Positions 8,931 through 17,759 of a stretch of DNA of 56,306 bases are shown here, piece by piece. The stretch lies in the NCBI GenBank assembly GCA_003247185.1, contig QKAV01000050.1:1-56306 (forward strand), written 5' to 3'. Origin of the DNA: Crocinitomicaceae bacterium. GTDB taxonomy: Bacteria > Bacteroidota > Bacteroidia > Flavobacteriales_D > Crocinitomicaceae. Positions within the stretch are counted from its first letter, which is position 1, and every line of letters begins with the position of its first letter. Under the pieces are notes generated by a model. That model had not been told where the DNA came from, ran no database searches, and saw only the letters and a list, made by a program, of their open reading frames with translations. The translations under genes and the position numbers were made by a program.

Positions 8931-10391
8931 TTATTGTGGCCATGTAAACCAATATATAGGCGTTCTTGCCCGTTTTCCTTCGGATTCAGCATTAGCTACA
9001 GTCGCCAATATAAAGCCATATTTTTCTCCAGATTTTGGTTGCCATGGATACTCAAGTGGAGTTCCTTTTAACAAATTCGTGTGATCGAAATTCAGATTCC
9101 CCCAAGCGTGCAAACCATTTTCGCTCCATTTTCCAAACCATTCAAAAAATGCGCATATCCATCTACCATCGCGTTCGACGAGAATGTATTGTCTACCATC
9201 AAGTATTTTCCCATCACCAAAAACATCATATCCTATCCAATCTTCAAGACCATCATAACTGATGTTACAATACCAGCTTTCGTCCCCCCAATAGTTGCCA
9301 CGATGGATATTAAGTCCTGAGATTTCACCGCGTTCTGGATAGCTTGAAATATTAGATAAGCCAAAGCTATTACCGACTACATCTACTTTATCCCACGAAA
9401 AACTAGTATTAATATCCTGAACGGTGCAATACATATCAACACCTTTAAATAGTTCTGGATATTTTAATCCGATAGATATGAGCTCATCTCCATATTCTGG
9501 ATGTTCAAATCCATTAAATACTCCATTTACCGGATATTCTGCAAATTTAAAAAGCTTTCCATGTTCTACGCAAAATTCCATAATATCGCGATTATTATCT
9601 ATCATATCGCAGATATTATCACCACCGGATTGAATTCTTAAACCATCAATATACTGAAAAACGGATTCCAATACAATTGGATTAAAGGATTCATTATGCG
9701 TCCATAGCGTTTGCCCATCTATCATCTCATTTCGTATGACTTTCAGCATATTTATAACGCTATTGATGGATCGTTCTCCAACATCGTCAAATTCGCGCTT
9801 GAATATAATTTCTTTTACCAATGGACTGCCATCTTTATATTTCGTAGTTGCAACTTTCCGCATAATGCGAGTCCAATAATTGGCTAATATCTCATCTGTC
9901 CATACGGATTCATTATTAATATCATCTTTACCATCATTCGCATGATATGCCGCAATCGACATTCCTGCATCGCGAATCATTGTTAAAATTCTTACTGCTT
10001 CGGACTCTTCACCTTTCCCGATATGAACATCTTGCCTTGGTTCTCCATTCCAATAATCTGGCAACGATTCTTCTGACCAATTATTTGAACATAATAAATC
10101 TACAACAAAATGATTACATCCCATATTGCGATGCATGTTAATCATTTCAATTCGTTGCGCATCTGTCCAAACTTTACTCAAGATTGTGCATGTATTTTTC
10201 TTACCATATATAAAGCTTGCTATATCGAGATCAGCTATGGTTTCTATCTCTATCTCAGACTCATCTATGACTGGTTTTATTCGTTGTAACAGCGAATCCA
10301 GCTTGGATTCGATCCGGTCAAGCTGTGTTTGAAATACATCTACAATTGCAGATGCTTCGCTTATGATATCCTCTATCGATTCTTCGCTCAT
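8931..10391 (-). CDS. Putative tail-associated carbohydrate-active protein (TIM-barrel-like)
   Basis: A 486-aa protein. Residues 1-60 form an acidic coiled coil (DVFQTQLDRIESKLDSLLQR), a likely trimerisation or attachment helix. Residues 65-370 contain repeated hydrophobic strand/helix units with conserved-looking acidic and aromatic residues (NMGCNHFVVDLL, AGMSIAAYHANDG, KEIIFKREFDD, LWTHNESFNPIV, GVDMYCTVQD) that look like a glycoside-hydrolase type barrel. Residues 380-486 are Trp/Tyr-rich (YWGDESWYCNIS, ICAFFEWFGKWS, TPIYWFTWP), resembling a glycan-binding beta domain. It lies between the fibre gene and the tube gene. Enzyme activity is inferred; it may be purely a binding protein. Confidence 0.45.
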   Translation of the reverse strand: MSEESIEDIISEASAIVDVFQTQLDRIESKLDSLLQRIKPVIDESEIEIETIADLDIASFIYGKKNTCTILSKVWTDAQRIEMINMHRNMGCNHFVVDLLCSNNWSEESLPDYWNGEPRQDVHIGKGEESEAVRILTMIRDAGMSIAAYHANDGKDDINNESVWTDEILANYWTRIMRKVATTKYKDGSPLVKEIIFKREFDDVGERSINSVINMLKVIRNEMIDGQTLWTHNESFNPIVLESVFQYIDGLRIQSGGDNICDMIDNNRDIMEFCVEHGKLFKFAEYPVNGVFNGFEHPEYGDELISIGLKYPELFKGVDMYCTVQDINTSFSWDKVDVVGNSFGLSNISSYPERGEISGLNIHRGNYWGDESWYCNISYDGLEDWIGYDVFGDGKILDGRQYILVERDGRWICAFFEWFGKWSENGLHAWGNLNFDHTNLLKGTPLEYPWQPKSGEKYGFILATVANAESEGKRARTPIYWFTWPQ

Positions 10392-10402
10392 ATCGCTTCA
10401 CC

Positions 10403-10843
10403 TTATGCGTCGAACATTGTAAGAAATTCCTGTCTCAGCGGTTCCAGTTCAGTTGGCACAGTTGCCGCTTTAAGTGCTTCACTTGCTCCGGCTATATCGC
10501 CTAACTCAAGTGCTCCATTGATTGCCTGCCAGTCCTTCATGAAGGGTCCCCGTATCTCTGCCGGTAATTCCATCCAGCGTTTATACATTCGCGATTTTAG
10601 TGGGGGTTCCGGTATGATTGTAGCGGCAAGTTGCAGATAGGATTGCACAGCGTCCAATGGTTCGAGAATGATTGTTTCACCATCTGATGTGGCTGGTAGT
10701 TCCACTCTGGTAACCGTTACTGGAGACCCGAGTGGGTGGGTTCCGTCGCTCCAGCGAAAGCGGATTTCGGTAGGGGTTGCCTCTACCTCATCGATGTGGG
10801 TGATGCGTGGATTTTCGAAATGTGGATTTAATAGCCGTATCAT
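10403..10843 (-). CDS. Hypothetical protein following the variable fibre (possible fibre chaperone)
   Basis: A 146-aa protein whose start is only 17 nt downstream of the fibre stop. An N-terminal beta part (TPTEIRFRWSDGTHPL, VTVTRVELPATSD) is followed by a helical, acidic C-terminal part (EIRGPFMKDWQAINGALELG). Its base composition is visibly richer in G+C than most neighbours and close to that of the end of the fibre gene, suggesting the two moved together. Genes directly after fibre genes are often assembly chaperones; that role is inferred from position alone. Confidence 0.6.
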   Translation of the reverse strand: MIRLLNPHFENPRITHIDEVEATPTEIRFRWSDGTHPLGSPVTVTRVELPATSDGETIILEPLDAVQSYLQLAATIIPEPPLKSRMYKRWMELPAEIRGPFMKDWQAINGALELGDIAGASEALKAATVPTELEPLRQEFLTMFDA

Positions 10844-10860
10844 AACGTAATGTTTTCAGG

Positions 10861-10980
10861 TTACTCAACAAAAGCGGATCGCACCCCGACAATGCCGTAG
10901 CGAGCGCTGCGGGTGTAGCCGTTGTAGAGCGCAGCAACCCCAGCAGCGGAGCCGCTGATCCAAGTGCCGCCGCGAAGCGG
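10861..10980 (-). other. DGR-type variable region (VR) at the end of the fibre gene
   Basis: The last 38 codons encode the RGG-x-W ... AGV-x-AL ... R-x-x-x-x-x-GVRSAF pattern of C-type-lectin variable regions diversified by retroelements. At positions that are usually AAY-encoded Asn in template repeats this copy has Ile, Ser, Ser, Tyr, Tyr and others. The DNA is G+C-rich compared with the AT-rich genome. No template repeat or reverse transcriptase is present in the window. Confidence 0.55.
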
Positions 10981-13617
10981 TAGCCGTTCGCCATTGTTGC
11001 GGTCGTAAAATCTACCTCGCGTCGGGACTGCGGCAGTCATCGGAAAAAATCCTAATGCCTTGATGATGGATGGTGCTGTTACACCGGACGCTGTTATTGC
11101 GTTAAATTGAGTCTGTGCAAACGTCGACTCCGACGAATAGTAGGTGATAGCATCTTTCAGGATCAGATTCCCGCTGCCATCCGCTGCACTATGATCCCAT
11201 TTGAGTGTCAGTGCCGTTCCGGGTGTGACCTCCGAACCATCCTCCAATATAGCTTCCCAATCGGTAGATGATACTCCAAAATCAGTCGTTGAGAGTGCGG
11301 CATTATTGTCCGGTATGATCTGGATTTCGCCGTTATTTGTTCGAGATCCAGCGACCCATTCAAACACATTACCATTAAGACCCATCACTCCATAAGCGGT
11401 ATTATCGTGACTCCATGCGTTATAGGGAGCCCCTGTAAGTGTGCGGATGTCGGTAGCATCATATGAGCCTGCAACAAGTGTTCCTTTTTCGGATGACACT
11501 GAGTAATCTGCACCATTGTTGTTATTCCCTCTCGGTTCGTGGGACAGACTTAATGAGCGGAGATAGAGGTATGACCACTCTGCATTGGTGATATGGTGGT
11601 ATCCAGTGCCGTTTTGGCGACAAATCGTGATAGACTCATCAAAATTAATATCCGCGACAGGATCAACCATCTTGAGTGATGCTATCCGATAAGCTGTATT
11701 TACTTTTGTAGATGTGTTGGCCACGATAGCACCGGTCGATACGTTGATCAAGACTCCCTCATATTTCGCCACATAAAACGCTGATTTGAGCACACCGCCA
11801 ACCGTCCATACTGGATGTTCCGATGAGTCTGAGTATCCAAGTTCGGTGAGGATTGGAGCTGATAATGGGTCTTGCGTTGGTGTGATTTTTACGTAGATGC
11901 CAGGCACGCCTTCGGCGGTAAATTTTACAGTGTTTCGCCCCCCTGAAATCGCCTCAAAAAATGAGGTGATAGTTGATTGGACTCCTGTGTCTGTGATCTT
12001 GTAACCGAGACTAGCAGCATACAAGGTAAGGGTCTCTTCGCTCGTTACATAGCTAGGAGCCGGGTTATCGACAAACTCAATATCGACAGTGATCGTTCCG
12101 TAGTAACTCGACAGCGGAGTAAATACAATCCTCCCATCTGTCCAATTCCAAGTGATGTTTGTAAGTGCGACAGTCGTCGGCTTTGTTGTTGTAGTAGTAA
12201 CTGATGCTGCGTAATAGTCGAGCACCGATCTATTACCGATCTTGAATGATCCCGCAGCGGCGTTGCGTATCACCATCGATTTAATAACGCGACCAGACTG
12301 CATCAGGTCAGCATTATTGAGGTGTAACGATGTAGTGGTTCCAGCCCATGATAGCGTGTAAGATCTGCGGTCGATAACCGCATCTATAGATGATTCAATT
12401 TCGCTATCTCTAGCAATAGTGCTTGCAATCCTCGCATCAGCAATCGTTCCTGTAGTAACATTATCTCCGTTGATTCCAGTTCCCACCTTCGATCCGCTCA
12501 AAGACCCATCAGCAAGATCGTCCAGATCAGCGTCATACGCTTGCACCGTTACCCCTATTGTCGATGATTGCAGAGCACTATCAGCCAAATCCAGCGATGC
12601 ATTTACGCTTGTATCTAGCTTTGTCTCATCAATAGATCCTGAAATTAATGATGCTGTCAAATCCTGTCCTGTTAACGCTAGATCAATCTCGCTCGAATCC
12701 GTCACTGTTACCGCAACGTGCCTTGCGCTTGTGTTGGCTGCAACGTCTGTGTTGTTGCTTACCTCAGTATCAAAGTCACTCACTTGCGATGCCGCGATAC
12801 TTAATGCGCTTGATCCTGCCCACGTTGTTGGATTGATTGCCGCCCATGCGGTCAAATCTGCATCTAATGGTTGATATACTGTGGATAAAGCGTTGATTGC
12901 GCTTGTGATTTCGCTGTCACGCGCAATTGTGCTAGCTATTCTTGCGTCTGCAAGCGTTCCGGTTGTGATATTGCTAGCGTTTGTGAAATAAGTTATAGGT
13001 TGGCCGCCTAGAGTCAATGCGTTTTTGTCCTGTAGCGACAACTCAATCTCACCAGAGCTGGAATGAACATATGTAACGCGACCAATCAATAATGGAATTG
13101 CAGGTGCGGTGCTAGTCCATGCCCCGGCAACAGATGATGATAGATATAATCTATCTCCAAGTGTATACATGCTAGTATTCAGATCGTGCAGCTTTCCCAA
13201 TTTCGTTATAATACCGTAGCTATTATTCGGTATAGTCATAGTTGTAACACCGATAACATCTGATATGTTATCAAGTGAGTCTGCAATCGCGGGAGAAACT
13301 GTATTTCTACCACCAATCGAACCAGTTACTTTTACAATCGTTCCATTTGGAATTGTCGATCCTGTATTATTTCGAACAACCTCTGTAAACTCCTGACCAA
13401 TCGTTTGAATAACTCCATCGTATCCTGTTATTACCTCGAATGCAGCGTCATTTGAATTCCACGAAACTCGGTCAACAAATTCTGCCATCACAGCAGAGTT
13501 TCCAACTCGATACGCTTCTTCATGTTGTGCAAATGTATAATCGCTCGCTTTATAGGTTACGGCGTTTAATGAAACACTAAAAAGCAATGATGATAAAATG
13601 TATTTTAATTTATTCAT
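10861..13617 (-). CDS. Tail fibre / receptor-binding protein with C-type-lectin (FGE-like) C-terminus
   Basis: A 918-aa protein. Residues 1-20 look like a Sec signal peptide (MNKLKYILSSLLFSVSLNA), unusual for a tail protein. Residues 60-200 resemble repeat domains of phage tail proteins (IPNGTIVKVTG, IGVTTMTIPNNSYG). Two copies of an ARIASTIARDSEI repeat lie at 12396-12450 and 12906-12960 with a coiled/beta shaft between them. Residues about 580-918 form a formylglycine-generating-enzyme-like C-type lectin fold: FYVAKYEGVLI, YHHITNAEWSYLYL, GVMGLNGNVFEWVAG, and a final RGGTW...GVRSAF block. That ending matches the variable region of diversity-generating retroelement target proteins. A receptor-binding role is likely; no catalytic Cys pair of true FGE enzymes is apparent. 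Confidence 0.8.
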   Translation of the reverse strand: MNKLKYILSSLLFSVSLNAVTYKASDYTFAQHEEAYRVGNSAVMAEFVDRVSWNSNDAAFEVITGYDGVIQTIGQEFTEVVRNNTGSTIPNGTIVKVTGSIGGRNTVSPAIADSLDNISDVIGVTTMTIPNNSYGIITKLGKLHDLNTSMYTLGDRLYLSSSVAGAWTSTAPAIPLLIGRVTYVHSSSGEIELSLQDKNALTLGGQPITYFTNASNITTGTLADARIASTIARDSEITSAINALSTVYQPLDADLTAWAAINPTTWAGSSALSIAASQVSDFDTEVSNNTDVAANTSARHVAVTVTDSSEIDLALTGQDLTASLISGSIDETKLDTSVNASLDLADSALQSSTIGVTVQAYDADLDDLADGSLSGSKVGTGINGDNVTTGTIADARIASTIARDSEIESSIDAVIDRRSYTLSWAGTTTSLHLNNADLMQSGRVIKSMVIRNAAAGSFKIGNRSVLDYYAASVTTTTTKPTTVALTNITWNWTDGRIVFTPLSSYYGTITVDIEFVDNPAPSYVTSEETLTLYAASLGYKITDTGVQSTITSFFEAISGGRNTVKFTAEGVPGIYVKITPTQDPLSAPILTELGYSDSSEHPVWTVGGVLKSAFYVAKYEGVLINVSTGAIVANTSTKVNTAYRIASLKMVDPVADINFDESITICRQNGTGYHHITNAEWSYLYLRSLSLSHEPRGNNNNGADYSVSSEKGTLVAGSYDATDIRTLTGAPYNAWSHDNTAYGVMGLNGNVFEWVAGSRTNNGEIQIIPDNNAALSTTDFGVSSTDWEAILEDGSEVTPGTALTLKWDHSAADGSGNLILKDAITYYSSESTFAQTQFNAITASGVTAPSIIKALGFFPMTAAVPTRGRFYDRNNGERLPLRGGTWISGSAAGVAALYNGYTRSARYGIVGVRSAFVE

Positions 13618-13618
13618 A

Positions 13619-14122
13619 TTAGCTTAAAAATATAGGAATTGAACCATCTGATGTAATTGTTATATAGTCATCGCTTGTTACATCGATATAACATTCAAGA
13701 TTCGGAATAACCATTGCGTAATTGCATGAAAACAACCAATTTCCGTGGCTGTCGTCTTGTTTACCGAGTGAAATAATATCGCTCTGTTGATTAATTGTCT
13801 GAATAATATAATTATCTGATCCGAGTGTAACGGCCTGCCATGCAATTTGAGATATGACTACGTTTGTAGCGTGTGCTTTTGAATAAACAGTCGAATAGTT
13901 TAGTCCACGAAATAAGATTTGAATGCCCTTGTAGAATAACGTATCTCCGGAATGCGTGCGTTGAAACTGAATTCCAGCAGTGTCATAAATCGACATTGTA
14001 TCATTTTGAGAGTATTCATCGGGTAAATAATTCAACCAACAATACCACGTCGCTGACTGTGATGAATCTGCAACGCTATCGTCAACTAATGCTTGTCTAA
14101 GTATGTGTGATGCCGGATACAT
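13619..14122 (-). CDS. Head-tail / tail completion protein (tail terminator position)
   Basis: A 167-aa protein starting MYPASHILRQALVDDSVADS with a helix, followed by strand-rich sequence (TLFYKGIQILFRGLNYSTVY, HATNVVISQIAW). Order HK97-gp10-like, then this gene, then fibre and tube, fits the tail terminator/neck protein that caps the tail tube. Overlaps the preceding gene stop by one base. Assigned by position and general fold pattern. Confidence 0.6.
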   Translation of the reverse strand: MYPASHILRQALVDDSVADSSQSATWYCWLNYLPDEYSQNDTMSIYDTAGIQFQRTHSGDTLFYKGIQILFRGLNYSTVYSKAHATNVVISQIAWQAVTLGSDNYIIQTINQQSDIISLGKQDDSHGNWLFSCNYAMVIPNLECYIDVTSDDYITITSDGSIPIFLS

Positions 14123-14607
14123 TATTTATATAACTCCTGTTTGCCTTCATCCCCAAGACTAACAGATTGAACGATTGAGTCCTTTATGATTTGATTCATT
14201 TTTGCCCTGTTTTGAGCATCTTTCATAGGATCTTCCAAAAATTTGTTCTTTCCGCGTGGTTGAGGATCCCAATATCTACCTTTTTTACGAATACCATCTA
14301 CATAATAACCTTGTCTCGGTTCTCCCTTATGCTTCATTGGCATTTCGTGGACTGCTGCCGCATATTCAGCGGTATAACCAACGTAAATTGATGAATTTAA
14401 AAGGTTTCCTTCTCTTCTAGTAAATGCGCTTGCTCTGAGGTGTCCTAAATCAACAGGAACTTGCTTCATAGATTCCCGTTGCAGAAAAAGCCCAGATCGC
14501 TTTAGCCCCACAGAAACACCGCGTTGGATATCGCGTCTAGAACGATCTATTCCAGCCATTACTTGCTTGAACCCGTCGAATTCAAATGTTTTTGTTTTGT
14601 CAGCCAT
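14122..14607 (-). CDS. HK97 gp10-like head-tail protein
   Basis: A 161-aa protein with the gp10-like pattern: N-terminal helix 'VMAGIDRSRRDIQRGVSVGL', then 'ESMKQVPVDLGHLRASAF' and 'IYVGYTAEYAAAVHEMPMKH'. The 'VPVDLGxLRxS ... YAxxVHE' signature is typical of neck/tail completion proteins of this family. Confidence 0.85.
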   Translation of the reverse strand: MADKTKTFEFDGFKQVMAGIDRSRRDIQRGVSVGLKRSGLFLQRESMKQVPVDLGHLRASAFTRREGNLLNSSIYVGYTAEYAAAVHEMPMKHKGEPRQGYYVDGIRKKGRYWDPQPRGKNKFLEDPMKDAQNRAKMNQIIKDSIVQSVSLGDEGKQELYK

Positions 14608-14951
14608 TACAAATAAGCAGTTCTTAGATATTCATTATATCGAAGCGTTGGAACCTTTTCGAATTTCTTAACTTGGAATGCACCGCTATTTGATTGCGGA
14701 ATACTTTCGCTTGTCAAATCTTGAATAGTCCCGTCAAATAACCAATCACCCGTTGACATATCGCGATCAACATAAACCGTCGAGTTGCTCATCCATTTTT
14801 CACCTTTATCAGATTGATGCAATGATTCTATCCATTCCCATCGAACGCTAATTTGAACGGGAGACGCAAAAGTCCATTGACCATAAGCATCTCTAGTGCT
14901 TCTAGCCCAATAAACCGCTGTTCCCTTGCGCATTCGTGTAATTAAGCTCAT
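14607..14951 (-). CDS. Head closure / head-tail joining protein
   Basis: A 114-aa protein (MSLITRMRKGTAVYWARS...) with 'KGTAVYWARSTRDAYGQWTF' and 'VRWEWIESLH' strands, matching the small beta-barrel stopper proteins of siphophage connectors. It lies between the adaptor and gp10-like genes with 1-nt overlaps on both sides. Confidence 0.7.
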   Translation of the reverse strand: MSLITRMRKGTAVYWARSTRDAYGQWTFASPVQISVRWEWIESLHQSDKGEKWMSNSTVYVDRDMSTGDWLFDGTIQDLTSESIPQSNSGAFQVKKFEKVPTLRYNEYLRTAYL

Positions 14952-15364
14952 TACGTTAAATCTAAAAGCGATTCTTGTTCGTCTGTGAGTGTCCCTAAAA
15001 ATATAAAGGCTGGAGTTCCTGCATTCCCATCAACAACCGCTTTGTCATGAGATGCTAAACTTCCCGCTGTATCTAATCGCATTGCGGTTTGACCGTAAAA
15101 CGAACTGTTTAAACCTAAATCCGTTGCATCTTGTTTTGTCTCGCTAACGGTTGCAGCTTTTTCAGCTTTTGCGCGTGGTTTGTAATTCGTATAAAAATGA
15201 GCAGATAACCAGCGTTCTATTAATTCAAGTCTCGTATCGCTATAACCGCTATTTGTGCATAATTCTGTAACCATTTCATTTGCTACAGAAATAAACGCTG
15301 TTAAATCATCACCATCATCTATTTCTATAATCAATGCAACGTTAGCTTGTGATGTTCTAGCCAT
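14951..15364 (-). CDS. Head-tail connector adaptor (HK97 gp6-like)
   Basis: A 137-aa protein with 'DDLTAFISVANEMVTELC', 'LELIERWLSAHFYTNYKPR' and 'KAATVSETKQDATDLGLNSS'. The helix pair with 'IERWLSAHFY' is typical for gp6-like adaptors that bind the portal dodecamer. The position at the top of the connector group agrees. Confidence 0.75.
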   Translation of the reverse strand: MARTSQANVALIIEIDDGDDLTAFISVANEMVTELCTNSGYSDTRLELIERWLSAHFYTNYKPRAKAEKAATVSETKQDATDLGLNSSFYGQTAMRLDTAGSLASHDKAVVDGNAGTPAFIFLGTLTDEQESLLDLT

Positions 15365-15591
15365 TAGAGATTCCCCTTGCTTAATCTTTTATCGTGATCT
15401 CTTATATCAATCTTTGTTTCATTTATACTGTTTGCAAATGCAATCTGATTATTTTCAACAACGGCTAATCTCGTTTCATGATCTACCAACCTAAGCATTC
15501 CCCATGCTAAAATTCCTGTCATTATTGGTAGTGTTACAATAATGACTATGCTAGATAGTAATCTTATCATTTCTTTGTCTTGCAGGCTCAT
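15364..15591 (-). CDS. Small membrane protein with C-terminal coiled coil
   Basis: A 75-aa protein with one membrane segment (LLSSIVIIVTLPIMTGILAW) at residues 11-30 and a charged heptad-like tail (DHETRLAVVENNQ, ETKIDIRDHDKRLS). It sits between the glycosyl/DUF115-like gene and the connector genes. A holin-like or membrane-anchor function is possible; no lysis partner is visible nearby. Confidence 0.6.
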   Translation of the reverse strand: MSLQDKEMIRLLSSIVIIVTLPIMTGILAWGMLRLVDHETRLAVVENNQIAFANSINETKIDIRDHDKRLSKGNL

Positions 15592-16214
15592 AAATAATCT
15601 TCAGGTAATGCTTTTGGAAATATATCCAATGCGGATTCAGGATTTAAGTTTATAATTTCAGCATCATGAAAAACAATGTTTAATGTTCGTTTAATGTGAC
15701 AAAATCCCTCAGTGAATTGAGAGAATACCTGCTGCCGTTCTTTTAGATCGTTATCCACATACCAATCGACGGATTTCCCATCTGGTGCATTACAATCAAT
15801 CCCTAGCAGAAATATGCGGCTCGCCCCAAGAATCAGAGCCATATTTATAGCACTTGCCCCGCTGCTCCAATTGTATCCAATCGCGTCCCTATAGAGCCCT
15901 GAAAGCTTTCGCGGATACCAATTAAGCCAAGATTCAGGTCTACACTTTAATGCGCTATTATGCGTCAATATTAGACCTCCGTGAGCCGCTAATCCATCGT
16001 AGTGCGTAGTGAAAAAATCATGCGCTTTAGCTGGATTGTAATCGCTGAAAAATACGCAATTACAAATATCTTTACCGAGCTTATATGCGTAATTTGTTCC
16101 GATTGTATTCTTTCCACGTAACCGCTCAAAATCGAATCCAGACAATGAAGTGCCACCGCCTATAATATAAACGTCTTGTCCTTCATATCGTTTATCTGGA
16201 TTCCAAAGCGGCAT
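15588..16214 (-). CDS. DUF115/MptE-like Rossmann protein
   Basis: A 208-aa protein with a nucleotide-binding-like N-terminus (QDVYIIGGGTSLSGFDFERL), an asparagine motif (GTNYAYKLG), and 'GASAINMALILGASRIFLLG' before an Asp (IDCN). This is the pattern of the DUF115/MptE-like family and related sugar-transferase-type enzymes, which bacterial surface-modification loci and some phages carry. It lies inside the capsid-connector operon. It may modify a virion or surface glycan; that is inference. Confidence 0.55.
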   Translation of the reverse strand: MPLWNPDKRYEGQDVYIIGGGTSLSGFDFERLRGKNTIGTNYAYKLGKDICNCVFFSDYNPAKAHDFFTTHYDGLAAHGGLILTHNSALKCRPESWLNWYPRKLSGLYRDAIGYNWSSGASAINMALILGASRIFLLGIDCNAPDGKSVDWYVDNDLKERQQVFSQFTEGFCHIKRTLNIVFHDAEIINLNPESALDIFPKALPEDYL

Positions 16215-16216
16215 AA

Positions 16217-16645
16217 TTACTCAACTCCGTTTACGTAGTTATTTATAAATTGCTCAAGCTCGCTTTCTCGTAGCTTTTTTGAGTTTACTACTTTGTCACC
16301 GTCATCAGGATCGATAACGTTAAACCATCCGCGACCAAGATCGACAATTGATAAACCCGCCTCATCGGCAAATGGATATTTCTTCACCTCAGTATCTACA
16401 GTTACCGCAACTTCTTCTTTAGTTTCTTCTGCTTTTACGTTTGCGGTTGTTTCGTTATTTATAACAACTTGCAATACGGTTTTTACTTCATTGCGAGCTA
16501 AAAATTCAGCTTCTAGTTCAAATTTCGCGGGATATACTTTGTCTAGCTCGATAACGGTTTCAATTACATCACCGCTAACGAATTTTTTACCGAACATATA
16601 ATGCTCAGCGCAATTCGGTTTTAATTTATATTTTTGTGTGTTCAT
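16217..16645 (-). CDS. Hypothetical protein in capsid operon
   Basis: A 142-aa acidic protein. N-terminal part is beta-like (KYKLKPNCAEHYMFGKKF), the middle a low-complexity acidic linker (NVKAEETKEEVAVTVDTE), the C-terminal part a compact domain (LGRGWFNVIDPDDGDKVVNS). Genes in this slot after the capsid gene are often neck or adaptor-associated; no family recognised. Confidence 0.7.
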   Translation of the reverse strand: MNTQKYKLKPNCAEHYMFGKKFVSGDVIETVIELDKVYPAKFELEAEFLARNEVKTVLQVVINNETTANVKAEETKEEVAVTVDTEVKKYPFADEAGLSIVDLGRGWFNVIDPDDGDKVVNSKKLRESELEQFINNYVNGVE

Positions 16646-16660
16646 GTTTCCTTTTAATAC

Positions 16661-16702
16661 AAAAAAAATAAAAATGAGCCGGAAAGATCGTCAATCCGGC
16701 TC
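16661..16702 (-). terminator. Rho-independent terminator after the major capsid gene
   Basis: Minus-strand hairpin GAGCCGGA / TTCCGGCTC with a 10-nt loop followed by ATTTTTATTTTTTTT. It lies 14 nt beyond the capsid stop, so it may partly separate abundant capsid mRNA from downstream genes. Confidence 0.85.
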
Positions 16703-16715
16703 AAAATATAAGCAA

Positions 16716-17750
16716 TTAGGAGATTGATCCGTAAATTGCACCAGTTTTACCCGCATAATCTGCACGGAACTGTGGAACCTTGATGCCCATTACCTTGAAG
16801 TGTGCATCCATTCCGCCCTGCTCAAACCATTGCAATGTAGTGATTGCCATACCGTTTACAGTGCGGTTGAAATCTTCATTCGGAGCAAGAATGATAACAT
16901 CAAACTTAGCGTCAGAAAGAAGCGGAATTTCTTCAATACTTCCAATATCGGAATGCTCCTTCAAACGCATCAATAGAGTCTTGTTTGCGTAATTAGAGCT
17001 GTAATCAAGATTCATATACTTTGACCATGCAGCTGCCATATAAACCTTAAATGGACCACGTTGCAGATGCGTAGTTTTCAGAATATCAATCATTGTATTG
17101 ATTTCCTGATAGGTAGTAGCAGGAGTCCATGCAATAGCAGTCGGAGCTGTCAAGTCGTTCTTGGTAGCCGTTGAACCAGCAACCTTTACACCAGCAACAT
17201 CATAGCCATTAAACTTCTGAGCAGCAATATTACCCAAGTGACTGTTTTCTATCAATTCTGCAACGGCATAAGTTGCGTCCTTGATGCGACGGGTTTCCAA
17301 CGGAATACCAAAACGACGTGCCATTCTCAATTCACGATATGGAAATGAGAAATCGCTCGATGTAATAACTAACGGAACTGAATCGTCTTCGTAGACGGTG
17401 CGATCGCCATTTGATTTTTGCAAACCGCTCATACTTTGGACTGCTTCTCCGCTAGAACTTGCCTTTTGAGATAGCAAGATTCCAATATCGAAACCGTTCG
17501 GAATGTTTTTAACCAATCCAGCATTCTGCATTGATGTAACAAACGGAAGTTCTTTGCGAACCAATTCAGCAACCGTATCGTCGATCATCTTCCATTCTTC
17601 ATGGAGAAGGGTTGCATCGGCATTCCATGCGAGAGTTTTCCCGTTGTTTGCCGTGTAATAAGATTTATTGTCTGAGTGAACAAATGGGCGAAGAATGTTC
17701 ATGTCTCCGTCATTATTCAACAGCATATTCAAAATGTTTTGATAGCTCAT
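16716..17750 (-). CDS. Major capsid protein (HK97 fold, DUF2184-like)
   Basis: A 344-aa protein following the protease/scaffold and decoration genes. Sequence blocks include 'ELVRKELPFVTSMQNAGLVK', 'TVYEDDSVPLVITSSDFSF', 'ETRRIKDATYAVAELIE', 'LKTTHLQRGPFKVYMAAAW' and 'FEQGGMDAHFKVMGIKVP'. These match encapsulin/DUF2184-type HK97-fold capsid proteins. A strong terminator follows. Length is normal for the family. Confidence 0.85.
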   Translation of the reverse strand: MSYQNILNMLLNNDGDMNILRPFVHSDNKSYYTANNGKTLAWNADATLLHEEWKMIDDTVAELVRKELPFVTSMQNAGLVKNIPNGFDIGILLSQKASSSGEAVQSMSGLQKSNGDRTVYEDDSVPLVITSSDFSFPYRELRMARRFGIPLETRRIKDATYAVAELIENSHLGNIAAQKFNGYDVAGVKVAGSTATKNDLTAPTAIAWTPATTYQEINTMIDILKTTHLQRGPFKVYMAAAWSKYMNLDYSSNYANKTLLMRLKEHSDIGSIEEIPLLSDAKFDVIILAPNEDFNRTVNGMAITTLQWFEQGGMDAHFKVMGIKVPQFRADYAGKTGAIYGSIS

Positions 17751-17759
17751 AAATTTTCC

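Noticed and set aside
10788-10994. 68-aa minus-strand ORF across the fibre end and next gene
   Set aside because: Out-of-frame shadow of the G+C-rich variable region; overlaps two better genes.
12419-12874. 151-aa plus-strand ORF in the fibre gene
   Set aside because: Antisense shadow; Ser/Ala/Val-rich composition mirrors the repeat-rich fibre.
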